Positions 1 to 9,275 of a stretch of 24,797 bases of DNA are shown here, piece after piece. Below the pieces are notes generated by a model. The model searched no databases and was not told the origin of the DNA. It was given only the letters and a program-made list of their open reading frames with translations. The stretch spans positions 1 through 24,797 of the forward strand of contig CAKSJF010000035.1 in NCBI GenBank assembly GCA_934462945.1. The letters are read 5' to 3'. This DNA is from an uncultured Clostridia bacterium (GTDB lineage: Bacteria > Bacillota > Clostridia > UBA1381). Every line of letters starts with the position of its first letter. Position 1 is the first letter of the stretch. The position numbers and the translations under genes were made by a program.

Positions 1-578
1 CTGCCAATTACCAGGGCAATCGCACCAGTCAGATTGCTTTTGTACATTTCCTCTCCGTCCATGTCCGCTCCGGCAATCCAATAGCCGCGCTCCTTTAGCT
101 GATCGATCGTCTGGGCAATATTCGTCACATGCGCCACCGGTGTATATTCAATCGCACCGGCAGAGGTTTTTGCAACAACGGAATTTAACCCCACGCTGTT
201 GCGCTTTGGGATGATCACACCATCTGCCCCGACACAGTTTGCCGTTCTTAGAATCGATCCTAAATTATGCGGATCGGTGATTTTATCGCAGATCACTAAA
301 AACGGCGGAGTTTTCGCCCGGTCTAACAGCTCTGCCAGCGGCATATATTCATGCGTGGCAGCAATGGCGATCACACCCTGGTGATTTGCACCGTCCGCCA
401 TCTGATCCAGCTTATGCCGGTCGATCTCTGAAATAATGATACCGCGTTCCTTTGCTTTTCGGATTAAGGGAATCAGAGAACCCTCCACATTTCCCTTTTT
501 CACAAAAATTTTATCAATTTCCCGTCCGGAGCGAATCGCCTCCAAAACAGGGTTTCTTCCAAAAATTTTATCCTCCAT
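1..578 (-). CDS. rlmB: 23S rRNA 2'-O-methyltransferase of the RlmB/SpoU (TrmH) family, 3' end cut by window
   Basis: The visible 192 residues are the N-terminal and central part of a SpoU-type methyltransferase, which methylates the ribose of G2251 in 23S rRNA in the RlmB family. The start MEDKIFGRNPVLEAI is the small substrate-binding domain. SpoU motif 1 is seen as DPHNLGSILRTA and is followed by NSVVAKTSAGA. The frame runs off the window at ALVIG, just where the SAM-binding trefoil-knot motif begins, so the knot's end is not visible. ATG at 578 is preceded by AGGAG about 6 bases away, which overlaps the lysC stop, so the gene is probably co-transcribed with lysC. A related TrmH paralogue acting on another rRNA or tRNA cannot be excluded, but the N-terminal extension favours RlmB. 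Confidence 0.9.
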   Translation of the reverse strand, partial: MEDKIFGRNPVLEAIRSGREIDKIFVKKGNVEGSLIPLIRKAKERGIIISEIDRHKLDQMADGANHQGVIAIAATHEYMPLAELLDRAKTPPFLVICDKITDPHNLGSILRTANCVGADGVIIPKRNSVGLNSVVAKTSAGAIEYTPVAHVTNIAQTIDQLKERGYWIAGADMDGEEMYKSNLTGAIALVIG

Positions 579-587
579 CGCACACTC

Positions 588-1793
588 CTACAGCAGGAAA
601 CGGTCGTGAATGGCTACCACTGCACGCTCTGCATCTTTCTGATCCACCAAGACAGAAATCTTGATTTCCGAGGTTGCAATCATATTAATATTGATATGCG
701 CGTTATAGAGCGCTTCAAACATCGTTGTTGCCACACCGGCATTATTCACCATACCTGTTCCGACAATGGATACCTTGGAAACATCCTTTGTCCAGACAAC
801 CTTTTTCGCATTGACCAAAGCTTTATTTTCCTCTAAAATTGCCAATGCCGGCTCTAAATCGTCCTCACGGACGGTAAAGCTGATATCCTTTGTTTCGCCG
901 TCTCCGATTGACTGAATGATCAGATCTACTGAAATTCCTTTTTTTGAAAGCATGGAGAAAATCTGAAACGCTTTTCCCGGTGTATCCTCCACACCGCACA
1001 GCGCGATTCTCGCACAATCATTATCTCTGGTTACTCCCCTGACAAGCATCTTTTCCACTTGGTCTACCTCCTTAACATATGTTCCTTCTGCTCTGGTTAA
1101 GCTTGATTTTACCGCTAATTTTACATGATATTTTTTCGCCATCTCTACCGACCGGTTGTGCAGGACGTTTGCACCTAAGGACGCTAATTCCAGCATTTCA
1201 TCATAGGAAATGTCGTCCAGCTTATATGCGTTCGGCACAAACCGCGGGTCGGCGGTATACACACCGTCCACATCGGTGTAGATTTCGCAGACATCTGCAC
1301 CAAGCGCTGCTGCTAATGCTACCGCGGAGGTATCCGAGCCGCCGCGTCCGAGGGTGGTGATATCGTCATATTTATTAATGCCCTGGAAACCTGCCACAAT
1401 CACGATTCTCCGGCGGTCAAGCTCAGTTTCAATCCGTTCGGTATTGATCTTGTTGATTCTTGCCGCGCTGTAGTTGGTGTCGGTCTGCATGCCGACCTGC
1501 CAGCCGGTCAGCGAAATGACCGGTTTTCCCAGCTTTTCAATCGCCATTGCCAAGAGGGAAATCGAAATCTGCTCTCCGGTTGATAAGAGCATATCCATCT
1601 CACGCTTAGATGGCTTTTCATTAATTTCTCTTGCTTTTTCAATTAAGTCATCCGTTGTGTCGCCCTGTGCCGATACTACAACCACAACGTTGTTCCCGGC
1701 ATCATATGCTTCTGCAACCCGGTTCGCCACGTTCATGACACGCTCTGCATCCCGAACGGACGTACCGCCATACTTTTGAACAATTAATCCCAT
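588..1793 (-). CDS. lysC: aspartate kinase
   Basis: This enzyme phosphorylates aspartate, the first step towards lysine, threonine and methionine. The protein has about 401 residues. The N-terminal kinase motif KYGGTSV is at residues 7-13, and TTLGRGGSDTSA marks the catalytic centre around residue 150. Two ACT regulatory domains fill roughly residues 265-401, the usual layout for a feedback-inhibited monofunctional aspartokinase. Two ATGs lie close together, at 1799 and 1793. The AAGGAG site ends one base before the first and seven bases before the second, so 1793 is chosen. The gene follows thrB after 44 bases and ends 9 bases before rlmB. Its place in a threonine operon suggests the enzyme serves threonine supply, but the inhibiting amino acid cannot be read from sequence. 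Confidence 0.95.
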   Translation of the reverse strand: MGLIVQKYGGTSVRDAERVMNVANRVAEAYDAGNNVVVVVSAQGDTTDDLIEKAREINEKPSKREMDMLLSTGEQISISLLAMAIEKLGKPVISLTGWQVGMQTDTNYSAARINKINTERIETELDRRRIVIVAGFQGINKYDDITTLGRGGSDTSAVALAAALGADVCEIYTDVDGVYTADPRFVPNAYKLDDISYDEMLELASLGANVLHNRSVEMAKKYHVKLAVKSSLTRAEGTYVKEVDQVEKMLVRGVTRDNDCARIALCGVEDTPGKAFQIFSMLSKKGISVDLIIQSIGDGETKDISFTVREDDLEPALAILEENKALVNAKKVVWTKDVSKVSIVGTGMVNNAGVATTMFEALYNAHININMIATSEIKISVLVDQKDAERAVVAIHDRFLL

Positions 1794-1837
1794 ATTCATA
1801 CTCCTTCTGATTCAATTACTCTTATATGAGGGGATTA

Positions 1838-2737
1838 TTACCCCCGAATCCTTGCAAATGCACCCACATTATTAATTTCAACCACCCGGCATTTCCAGTT
1901 TGGAAAATGCGCTTTAAAGTACTCCTGCATTTCTCTTTGAAAACCGTTGAAATTTCCTTCTAAAACAGACAGGATCGTTGGTCCTGATCCGCTTAAAAAC
2001 GTTGCTAATGCGCCCAGCTGATAGCTTTGATCAAAAATCTCCTGCATGCCCTCCACTGCATTTTTCCGGTAGGGCTGATGCAGTCGATCCTCTGCACCCA
2101 GGCGCAGGATTTTGGAATCTCCCTCAATCATTCCTGCCGTAAAGAGCGCTGCACGCGAAACGTTAAATGCCGCGTCCTCCAAAGATACCTCCTCCGGAAG
2201 AACCTTGCGCGCCTTTTTTGTTGCCACAAAATAATCCGGAATCATTAAAGCGTACCGGTATTTCGGTGTAATTTTCATGCTTTTGCAGAAAAACTCCCCG
2301 TTTTCACGCCCGGCAACGCAAAAGCCGCCGAAGAATGCCGGTGCAACATTGTCCGGGTGTCCCTCCATTTCCGCTGCAATCTGAAACAGCCTTTGTCTGG
2401 AAAGCTTGCTCCCGGAGAGAAGATTGCCGGCAATTAAACCGCCGACAATGCAGGCGCTGCTGCTCCCCAAACCGCGTGTGACCGGAATTTTACTATTCTG
2501 CACAATCCGAAATCCCGGAAGCAGTGTGTCGGTTTCCTCAAACACACGTTTAACCGACTGGTAAATCAGATTGTTTTCATTCTTCGGAAGATACTCCCGG
2601 CTATGCCGGTTAATAATCTTTAAACCATGCGCCCTTGTTTCCACCTGAATCCGGTTGTACAGGTGGAGAGCAATTCCCATTGTATCAAATCCGGCGCCCA
2701 TGTTCGCGCTGGTTGCCGGAGCATATACCTCAACCAT
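1838..2737 (-). CDS. thrB: homoserine kinase
   Basis: This cytoplasmic GHMP-family kinase phosphorylates homoserine for threonine synthesis. The 299-residue length is normal. The GHMP ATP-binding motif PVTRGLGSSSA is at residues 85-95, EGHPDNVAP at 125-133, and the C-terminal FLSGSGPTI glycine motif near 247-255. The ATG overlaps the end of hom by 8 bases and has no good ribosome-binding site, which points to translational coupling. A short GGGG/CCCC hairpin lies at the stop codon. Threonine synthase (thrC), which completes the pathway, is not in the window. Confidence 0.95.
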   Translation of the reverse strand: MVEVYAPATSANMGAGFDTMGIALHLYNRIQVETRAHGLKIINRHSREYLPKNENNLIYQSVKRVFEETDTLLPGFRIVQNSKIPVTRGLGSSSACIVGGLIAGNLLSGSKLSRQRLFQIAAEMEGHPDNVAPAFFGGFCVAGRENGEFFCKSMKITPKYRYALMIPDYFVATKKARKVLPEEVSLEDAAFNVSRAALFTAGMIEGDSKILRLGAEDRLHQPYRKNAVEGMQEIFDQSYQLGALATFLSGSGPTILSVLEGNFNGFQREMQEYFKAHFPNWKCRVVEINNVGAFARIRG

Positions 2738-3938
2738 GATACGGCATCAGGCGAATCGCCGTTTTGACATCGCCGATCCTTTCCAGCTTTTCTGCCAGCT
2801 CTCGTTCCGGTTCTGTGGGGGTTAAAAATGCGGTTTCCTGTCCGCAAAGCGGCTCAATCATTTCTGCATTCGGGAAAACCTCTAAAACATCCTCTGCGGA
2901 TGCTGCCGTCCGGACAAGCATGCGCACCTTGGATTCCTCCGGCTGTTTCATAAACGGTTTTTCCGATACTCTCCAACGGATTGGATGACGTTTTTCTCCC
3001 TCATGCCGTGCACAGTCTAACATATCCGCAACAACTGCGCTTGCAGTCGGCAGTTTTCCTGCGCCGCGTCCGTAGAACATCGCGTCCCCTAAGGAATCCC
3101 CTGTAACCATAATGGCATTAAAAACATCATTCACAGAGGCGATCGGCGAGGCTTTCGGAATCAGCATCGGGCAAACCCGGGCAGAAATCTTTTCCTCCTC
3201 ATCACATTCCGCAAAACCGATCAGCTTGATCACACAATCCAGCTTTTCTGCATAGCGCACATCCTCAGAGGTAATATCACAGATACCCTCGGTGGGGATT
3301 TTCTGATAGTTCACGAATTTTCCCCAGGCAAGCGATGCTAAAATTGCAATCTTCCGGCAAGCGTCATGCCCTTCTACATCTGCCGCCGGATTCCGCTCCG
3401 CATAGCCTTTTTCCTGTGCATCCTTTAAGGCTTCCTCAAAGGTTTTTCCTTTTTGGAACATTTCGGTTAAAATATAGTTTGTCGTTCCGTTTAAAATGCC
3501 GGCAATCCGCTCAATCCGGTTTGCCGCAAGGCAGGTTGTCATCGGACGGATAATCGGAATACCGCCGCCAACGCTTGCCTCAAACAGATAGCTGACATTT
3601 TTTCTTTCTGCAATTTCCAAAAGCTCTGTGCCGTAGGTTGCCACAAGCTCTTTATTCGAGGTAACCACGCTTTTTCCGGCTAAGAGCAGATCCTTTGTAA
3701 ATTCATATGCCGGATGGAGTCCGCCCATTGCTTCTGCAACCACCGTCACCTCCGGATCGTTTAAAATATCCGAAAAATCCTTTGTAAAAAGTGTATGATC
3801 CGGATCATCCGGAAAATCCCGGATGTCTAATATATATTTTATTTCCAATTGGCTCTTTTGTTGAATAAAAGGTTTCCGTAAAATATCCCGGACACCGCCT
3901 CCAACTGTGCCAAACCCCATAATTGCCGCTTTTTGCAT
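2730..3938 (-). CDS. hom: homoserine dehydrogenase
   Basis: This enzyme reduces aspartate semialdehyde to homoserine using NAD(P)H. The 402-residue protein has the Rossmann motif GFGTVG at residues 8-13. GILNGTTNYI at 147-156 and ERNPAADVEGHDACRKI at about 181-197 are the family's catalytic and substrate-binding blocks. The last 70 residues (from about VRMLVRTA) are the size of a degenerate ACT-like regulatory tail. The ATG at 3938 has AAAGGAG 6 bases upstream. The gene lies 18 bases after the PheB-like regulator and overlaps thrB by 8 bases, so regulator, hom, thrB and lysC form one operon. Confidence 0.95.
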   Translation of the reverse strand: MQKAAIMGFGTVGGGVRDILRKPFIQQKSQLEIKYILDIRDFPDDPDHTLFTKDFSDILNDPEVTVVAEAMGGLHPAYEFTKDLLLAGKSVVTSNKELVATYGTELLEIAERKNVSYLFEASVGGGIPIIRPMTTCLAANRIERIAGILNGTTNYILTEMFQKGKTFEEALKDAQEKGYAERNPAADVEGHDACRKIAILASLAWGKFVNYQKIPTEGICDITSEDVRYAEKLDCVIKLIGFAECDEEEKISARVCPMLIPKASPIASVNDVFNAIMVTGDSLGDAMFYGRGAGKLPTASAVVADMLDCARHEGEKRHPIRWRVSEKPFMKQPEESKVRMLVRTAASAEDVLEVFPNAEMIEPLCGQETAFLTPTEPERELAEKLERIGDVKTAIRLMPYHG

Positions 3939-3956
3939 AAAATTCTCCTTTTTCTG

Positions 3957-4394
3957 TTATTTCATTGCCAGTACCTCTGCCCGGTTCACCCCTCTGGTGG
4001 ACTCCAACTCGGACAGGAGCGTTCCGACGTCCGATGTGAGTGCGTCAATCGAAATCGACATCGTCACATGCGCCACACCGTTGATCGGAATATTCTGATT
4101 AATCGTCAGCACATTGACCTGCGCTTTGGACAGCACTGCAAGCACCTCGGACAAAATCCCCGGCTGATCCTCTAAAACAAAGGACAGCGTTAGCATCTTG
4201 TCATACCCGGCATCCCGATAGGAAAAGACGTGATCCCGGTATTTATAAAATGCGCTCCGGCTGATCTGTACCTCCTCCAGGACTTCGTTAATCGTTTTGT
4301 GCTTTCTGCCGGCTAACAGCCGTTTTGCCTCCACCGTCTTAAACAGAACCTCCGGCGCTGCCTTTGCGTCCACTAATATATAGGATGTTTTCAT
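3957..4394 (-). CDS. PheB/UPF0735-type ACT-domain protein, probable amino-acid-sensing regulator
   Basis: The 145-residue protein resembles Bacillus PheB. A short N-terminal segment contains the family block SRSAFYKYRD (about residues 48-57), likely part of a helical DNA-binding-like region. One ACT domain follows, running from about LTLSFVLEDQPGILSEVLAV to the C-terminus. ACT domains bind amino acids, so control of this operon by threonine or another amino acid is a reasonable inference. The ATG at 4394 is chosen over the in-frame ATG at 4433. An AAAGGAGG site lies 12 bases before 4394, the upstream ATG has no site and would lie about 11 bases from the predicted transcription start, and the PheB family begins here. 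It heads the hom-thrB-lysC operon. Confidence 0.85.
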   Translation of the reverse strand: MKTSYILVDAKAAPEVLFKTVEAKRLLAGRKHKTINEVLEEVQISRSAFYKYRDHVFSYRDAGYDKMLTLSFVLEDQPGILSEVLAVLSKAQVNVLTINQNIPINGVAHVTMSISIDALTSDVGTLLSELESTRGVNRAEVLAMK

Positions 4395-4450
4395 ACAAGC
4401 TTCCAACCTCCTTTGTACGTCTCTGGCGGACATTTGTTTTTATATTAAAT

Positions 4451-4479
4451 ATAATATCATAGAAACATAAAATTGTCAA
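4451..4479 (-). promoter_or_regulatory. sigma-A promoter of the threonine operon
   Basis: On the minus strand, TTGACA (4474-4479) and TATTAT (4451-4456) are separated by 17 bases. The start point would be near 4444, giving a leader of about 50 bases to the ATG at 4394. Confidence 0.8.
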
Positions 4480-4532
4480 CGAAATAACTATCAATCTTCT
4501 ACAATTTTTTTACTTGTTTTTTGGTAATTTTA

Positions 4533-6779
4533 TCAGAACACCGTCATTTCATCCGATTCCAGCATGCCTTTAATCTGAATCAGCTTATCCGAAAGCCCGG
4601 TATAACGCGCCTGTCCGTTTCCGCTTTTCACCATCTGCTCCACTGCCTGCTCCGATCCGACTAAGATCACCATCCGCTTTGCACGCGTCACCGCTGTGTA
4701 TAATAAATTTTTCATCATCAGCATCGGTGCAAACCGGCAGACCGGCAATAACACAATCGGAAATTCACTTCCCTGGCTTTTATGCACCGTAACGGCATAT
4801 GCTAAATCCAGTTCCTCTAACGAGGAAAACGGATAACAGACAGTGCGGTCGTCAAAGCGGATGATCATTTCCTTATCTTTTGTCGAAATGCTCTGAATCA
4901 TCCCCATGTCGCCGTTAAAAATACCGCTCCCCTGCTCGCCGTTATCCTTTTTCCAGGACAGATCATAGTTGTTTTTAATCTGCATCACCTTATCGCGTTC
5001 GCGAAAAATCATTTTTCCGCGCGCATACTCTGTTTTCTGAAAAGCCGGCGGATTCATTTCCTGCTGCAAGACCTGATTTAAGGACTGCACGCCTGCTTTT
5101 CCCTTTTTGGAGGGGGAAAGCACCTGAATTTCTGATACAGCGTCGATCTGATAGCTTTTCGGCAGACGGTATTTATATAGATTCACAATCTCCTTTGCCG
5201 CCTCCTCCGCGCCGTTTCTCCGAAGGAAAAAGAAATCCTTGTTCTTTTCCCAAAGCTCCGGCATATCGCCGCGGTTAATGCGGTGCGCGTTTGTGACAAT
5301 CAGGCTTTCCTGTGCCTGGCGGAAAATCTGTTCTAACTTGATCACCGGAATCATTTCCGAGGAAATGATGTCGCGCAGAACATTCCCCGGTCCTACCGAG
5401 GGCAACTGATCGGCATCCCCGGCTAAAATCACTCTTGCACCGCGTTTAACCGCGCGCAGGAATGCATGCATGAGCGGCACATCCACCATGCTCATTTCAT
5501 CTAAAATTAAAACGTCTGCTTTCAGAGGGTTTTCCTCATTAAAACTAAACACCTGTGAATCCTCGCCGTCCGGCTGCACTCCTAAAAGGCGGTGGATCGT
5601 CTTTGCCTCAAGACCGGTTACCTCGCTCATCCGCTTTGCCGCCCGTCCGGTTGGCGCGGCTAATGCCACCGAAAGCTTTAATTCCTGCATCACCTTTATA
5701 ATCGTATTAATTGTGGTGGTTTTTCCGGTTCCGGGACCGCCTGTGATGACCATGCAGCTTTCTTTCACCGCTGTCTGCACCGCAATCATCTGCTCCGGTG
5801 CAAGCGTGATTTCCTCCGCTGCCGCAATCTCCTCCACCAGATTGGAAAGCTCCTCCTCACTCATAAAAGGCTTTTGCTCCACTAAACTCAAAGACGCAAG
5901 CCGACGGGCAATATACTGCTCCGCCGAGAGAAAGCCGGAAAGATAGCAAACCGACATTCCCCGGATTGTATCAAGATACATTTCGCGCTCTAAGGAAAGC
6001 GCGGTGATACCGTTTTCTGCCTCCTGTTCGGTAATATCCAAAGCATGCGCCGCATGTTCAATCAAAAGCATTTTGGGCAGATAGGTATGTCCGGCGGTAT
6101 ATGCCGCGGATTTTAACATATATAAAAGTCCTGCACGAATCCGCTCCGGACTGTTTTTTGCCACACCGCGCACAAATGCAATATTATCTGCCGTTTTAAA
6201 GCTGATTCCGTCCACACAGGCAGAAAGAATATACGGGTTCTGCTTCACCTTATCAAGCGCCTCTGCTCCTAAAATCCGGTGTACCTTTAAGGCAAGCTTT
6301 GCCGAGACGCCGTACTGCTGCAAAAACATCACAATCCCCTGCATGGACTGAATCTTAAAAAACGCCTCTCCGATGGCAAGCGCTTTCTTTTGGGTAATCC
6401 CCTTGACCTCGGCAAGACGTGCAGGCTCGTTCAGCATGATATTCAGCACGTCGCGCCCGAAATGATCGACTAATTTTTTCGCGGTTGTCTCCCGGACACC
6501 TTTGACAATGCCGGTGGACAGATATTGCAGTATTGCCGCCTCATCCTCCGGCAGAATCATTTCATAGTACGAAACCTTAAACTGTTCGCCATAATCCGGA
6601 TGGGTGACCCACGTTCCGGTCAGACGGACATGCTCGCCGCCCATAATATACGGAAGATAGCCGACCGCAGTAAAATAACCCTCTGACGCACTTTCAATAT
6701 CGCAGACGGTGTAGCCGTTTTCTTCATTTGTATAGATCACCGAAACCACCGTTCCGGTCAGTTCTAAAATTTCGTCCAT
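4533..6779 (-). CDS. recD2: RecD2-type ATP-dependent DNA helicase
   Basis: This is an SF1B 5'-3' DNA helicase of the RecD2/RecD-TraA group, found in bacteria where it works without RecBC, mainly in repair and replication-fork upkeep. The 748-residue protein has the RecD2-specific N-terminal OB-like and helix-hairpin-helix region (to about 330). Walker A GGPGTGKTT is near 347-355, Walker B LILDEMSMVD near 424-433, and the C-terminal helicase motifs VHKSQGSEFP (about 665) and LYTAVTRAKR (about 693) follow. A GTG at 6782 and an ATG at 6779 are adjacent. The ATG has GAGG 7 bases upstream and shares a base with the decarboxylase stop (TGATG), so translation is probably coupled. The 60-base gap to the threonine operon shows no clear terminator. 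Confidence 0.93.
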   Translation of the reverse strand: MDEILELTGTVVSVIYTNEENGYTVCDIESASEGYFTAVGYLPYIMGGEHVRLTGTWVTHPDYGEQFKVSYYEMILPEDEAAILQYLSTGIVKGVRETTAKKLVDHFGRDVLNIMLNEPARLAEVKGITQKKALAIGEAFFKIQSMQGIVMFLQQYGVSAKLALKVHRILGAEALDKVKQNPYILSACVDGISFKTADNIAFVRGVAKNSPERIRAGLLYMLKSAAYTAGHTYLPKMLLIEHAAHALDITEQEAENGITALSLEREMYLDTIRGMSVCYLSGFLSAEQYIARRLASLSLVEQKPFMSEEELSNLVEEIAAAEEITLAPEQMIAVQTAVKESCMVITGGPGTGKTTTINTIIKVMQELKLSVALAAPTGRAAKRMSEVTGLEAKTIHRLLGVQPDGEDSQVFSFNEENPLKADVLILDEMSMVDVPLMHAFLRAVKRGARVILAGDADQLPSVGPGNVLRDIISSEMIPVIKLEQIFRQAQESLIVTNAHRINRGDMPELWEKNKDFFFLRRNGAEEAAKEIVNLYKYRLPKSYQIDAVSEIQVLSPSKKGKAGVQSLNQVLQQEMNPPAFQKTEYARGKMIFRERDKVMQIKNNYDLSWKKDNGEQGSGIFNGDMGMIQSISTKDKEMIIRFDDRTVCYPFSSLEELDLAYAVTVHKSQGSEFPIVLLPVCRFAPMLMMKNLLYTAVTRAKRMVILVGSEQAVEQMVKSGNGQARYTGLSDKLIQIKGMLESDEMTVF

Positions 6780-8173
6780 CACGATTCCTCAACTACATAA
6801 AATTTGTTTTTCCGGATTCCGGTTACTTCCGCGCCGTTTTTTTCCGCGCGTTGAATTGCAAAAACGCATTCCCGGCTGATTCTCTCTCCTAAAACAATCA
6901 CCGGTGTTCCGGGCGGATAGATCACAACGGTATTTTTGCTGATTTTTCCGATTGCCTGCTCCCAATCCATCCAAATCCCGTTCCTTTCAAACGCTTCTCT
7001 TGGGGATAGCGCCGTCTCCGGGATCTGCGGCAGATCAGTTGGCTTTTTTTCCTTTTTCGGAACGGTTTTTAAAATCCGTACCACTGCTTTCGCCGCGCTG
7101 ATGATCTCCTCTGTCGAATTGGACGGGGACGGCAGCATGACAACGCACCCTGTATCTGCCATTTCCACATCAATCCGATCCTCACATCTTAAACGCTCTG
7201 CCAGGGAAAACCCGGTCAGATCATATTCCATCACCGGAACAACCAGTCGGCAAGGGTCATAATACCCTTTTTTAAAAACCGGCAGCGTAACTGCTTCTGA
7301 CAAAATCTTTCGCGCAGTCTCACAGGCTCTGAAAATTCTTTTCCACTCCTCTGCTCCGCTTTCCTCCAACATTTCCCTCGCCTCGTCTGCCGTTGCAAGC
7401 ATCGCATAGGAGGGACTGGAGGTTTGGAGCATTTTTGCCGCTGTGTGAACACGCTCCCGATCTACCTGTTCGGAGCAAATATGCAAAAAAGCAGTCTGAT
7501 TCATCGTCGCAAGCGTTTTATGCGCACTCTGCACAACCAAATCCGCACCCTGCCGGACTGCGCTTTTCGGAAAAATTTCCTCCGACGCTGCAAAATGCGC
7601 CCCATGCGCCTCATCCACCAAAAGCGGAATCCCATACCGGTGTACAATTTCTGCAATTGCCGCCACATCCGATACGATTCCGTAGTAATTCGGCGAGGTG
7701 ATCAGAACGGCTGAAACCCTTTCACGTTCTAAGGCACGCTCTACCGCCGCCGGAGAAACAGCGTCCGGAATCTCGTATCCCGGAATCAAGGTCGATTCTA
7801 AATAAACCGGCACGAGTCCGAACACGGTGCAGGCATGAATCACCGACTGGTGACAATGCCGGCTGACCAAAACCCAGTCTCCGGCATGACAGCAGGACAA
7901 AAGCATGATAAAAATGCCGGAGGTAGAACCGTTGACTAAAAAAAGTGTTTCCCGGCTTTGATAAAACCTTGCCGCGCGCTCCTGTGCCTCTTTTAATGCT
8001 CCCTCCGATTCGTACAGGCTGTCCGTATCCGAAAGCTCGGTCACATCATAGGAAAAGAAATGCTTTCGGAGTTCGTCCGGAATCCCCCTGCCGCCCTTGT
8101 GCCCGGGCATGGCAAGAGAAATCCGGCGGAGATTCCGGTATTGTTCCAGCCGTTTTGCTAATCTGGATCGCAT
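6779..8173 (-). CDS. PLP-dependent Orn/Lys/Arg decarboxylase, short form
   Basis: This is a fold-type I PLP enzyme related to Bacillus SpeA/YaaO. Such enzymes decarboxylate arginine, lysine or ornithine to polyamines. The 464-residue length fits the short form without the N-terminal wing domain. Visible motifs are MPGHKGG at residues 22-28, TELSDTDSL at 45-53, NGSTSG at 81-86, LVDEAHGAHF at 185-194 and SAHKTLATMNQTA from 216, with Lys219 as the PLP Schiff-base lysine. The C-terminal domain is present. The ATG has AAGGAG 7 bases upstream, overlapping the stop of the membrane-protein gene 11 bases before it. The exact amino acid substrate cannot be decided from sequence. The gene is in an operon with an EIIC-like protein and recD2, with no other polyamine genes nearby. 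Confidence 0.9.
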   Translation of the reverse strand: MRSRLAKRLEQYRNLRRISLAMPGHKGGRGIPDELRKHFFSYDVTELSDTDSLYESEGALKEAQERAARFYQSRETLFLVNGSTSGIFIMLLSCCHAGDWVLVSRHCHQSVIHACTVFGLVPVYLESTLIPGYEIPDAVSPAAVERALERERVSAVLITSPNYYGIVSDVAAIAEIVHRYGIPLLVDEAHGAHFAASEEIFPKSAVRQGADLVVQSAHKTLATMNQTAFLHICSEQVDRERVHTAAKMLQTSSPSYAMLATADEAREMLEESGAEEWKRIFRACETARKILSEAVTLPVFKKGYYDPCRLVVPVMEYDLTGFSLAERLRCEDRIDVEMADTGCVVMLPSPSNSTEEIISAAKAVVRILKTVPKKEKKPTDLPQIPETALSPREAFERNGIWMDWEQAIGKISKNTVVIYPPGTPVIVLGERISRECVFAIQRAEKNGAEVTGIRKNKFYVVEES

Positions 8174-8184
8174 ACTTTTACTCC

Positions 8185-9246
8185 TTATATGTCTAATTTT
8201 AGATCATTCTCCCGAATCCATCCGTATTTACGGAGAATCACAGCAAAAATCCAGCTTAAAACCGCCGGGAGGACAAAGGAAATTGCAAACAGTCCAATCC
8301 AGTCCCAAGCAGTAATCGCCGCCTTTACTCCGGCTTCAATATCCGAAATCCAGCCGCTGTAAACACCGATCTGACCCACAAAACCGCAGGTTCCCATTCC
8401 GGAGGATACGGCTGCGCCGTTCATTTTTAACTGGAACAGGCAGGTTGCAAGCGGACCTGTGATAGCGGATGCCAGTGTGGGAGGAATCCAGATTCTTGGA
8501 TTTTTTAAAATATTACTCATCTGGAGCATGCTTGTACCGATTCCCTGAGACAAAAGTCCGCCCCAGCGGTTTTCCCGAAAGCTGATCACCGCAAAGCCAA
8601 CCATCTGCGCACAGCATCCGGCAACCGCCGCACCGCCTGCCAGACCAGTCAGACCAAATGCCGCGCAGATTGCAGCAGAGCTGATTGGGAGCGTGAGTGC
8701 AATACCAACCAGAACTGAAACGACAATTCCCATCCAGAACGGTTGCAACTCTGTTGCCCACATAATCGCATTACCGACCGAGCTTGCCGCAAGACCAATA
8801 TACGGCGCGGTCAGCTTGGAGAGAATCACGCCAAACAGAATCGTCACAAGCGGTGTGATTAAAATATCCAGCTTTGTTTCCTTGCTGACGGCTTTTCCGA
8901 TTTCCGAGGTGATCACGGCAATAAAAAATACTGCCAACGGGCCGCCTGCGCCACCCAGCTCGTCTGCCGCCATGCCGACTGCCGCTAAAGAAAACAGCAC
9001 CAAAGGAGGTGCATTCAGGGCATACGCAATTGCAATTGCCATTGCCGCACCCTTAATTGCCGACGCATAGCCGCCGATTTCGACAAACAGCTCAATACCA
9101 AACTGCTTTCCGACTGTCTGGATAATCGTACCGATCAGAAGTGACGCAAATAACCCCTGTGCCATCGCACTAAGCGCGTCAATTCCATACCGCTTTCCGG
9201 ATATGATAATATCCTTGCGTTTCATAAATTCTTTCACTCGGTTCAT
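8185..9246 (-). CDS. PfoR / PTS EIIC_2-type integral membrane protein
   Basis: The 353-residue protein is almost entirely hydrophobic, with about nine or ten glycine- and alanine-rich membrane segments. It matches the PTS_EIIC_2 (PfoR, COG3641-like) family in segments such as GGYASAIKGAAMAIAIAYAL and SNILKNPRIWIPPTLASA. PfoR was named as a regulator of perfringolysin O in Clostridium perfringens, and the family is annotated as a sugar permease without its own IIA and IIB. None are present here either, so substrate and mechanism are unknown. The ATG at 9258 directly touches AAGGA. The one at 9246 has it 12 bases upstream and is preferred, though neither is ideal. A strong promoter and a large folded leader lie upstream, and the decarboxylase follows after 11 bases. 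Confidence 0.85.
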   Translation of the reverse strand: MNRVKEFMKRKDIIISGKRYGIDALSAMAQGLFASLLIGTIIQTVGKQFGIELFVEIGGYASAIKGAAMAIAIAYALNAPPLVLFSLAAVGMAADELGGAGGPLAVFFIAVITSEIGKAVSKETKLDILITPLVTILFGVILSKLTAPYIGLAASSVGNAIMWATELQPFWMGIVVSVLVGIALTLPISSAAICAAFGLTGLAGGAAVAGCCAQMVGFAVISFRENRWGGLLSQGIGTSMLQMSNILKNPRIWIPPTLASAITGPLATCLFQLKMNGAAVSSGMGTCGFVGQIGVYSGWISDIEAGVKAAITAWDWIGLFAISFVLPAVLSWIFAVILRKYGWIRENDLKLDI

Positions 9247-9275
9247 TTGTATAACCATTCCTTTCTGTGTAACTT

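Noticed and set aside
4480..4532. Terminator between recD2 and the threonine operon
   Set aside because: Only a 4-bp TTAC/GTAA stem is seen and it is followed by A, not T, on the minus strand.
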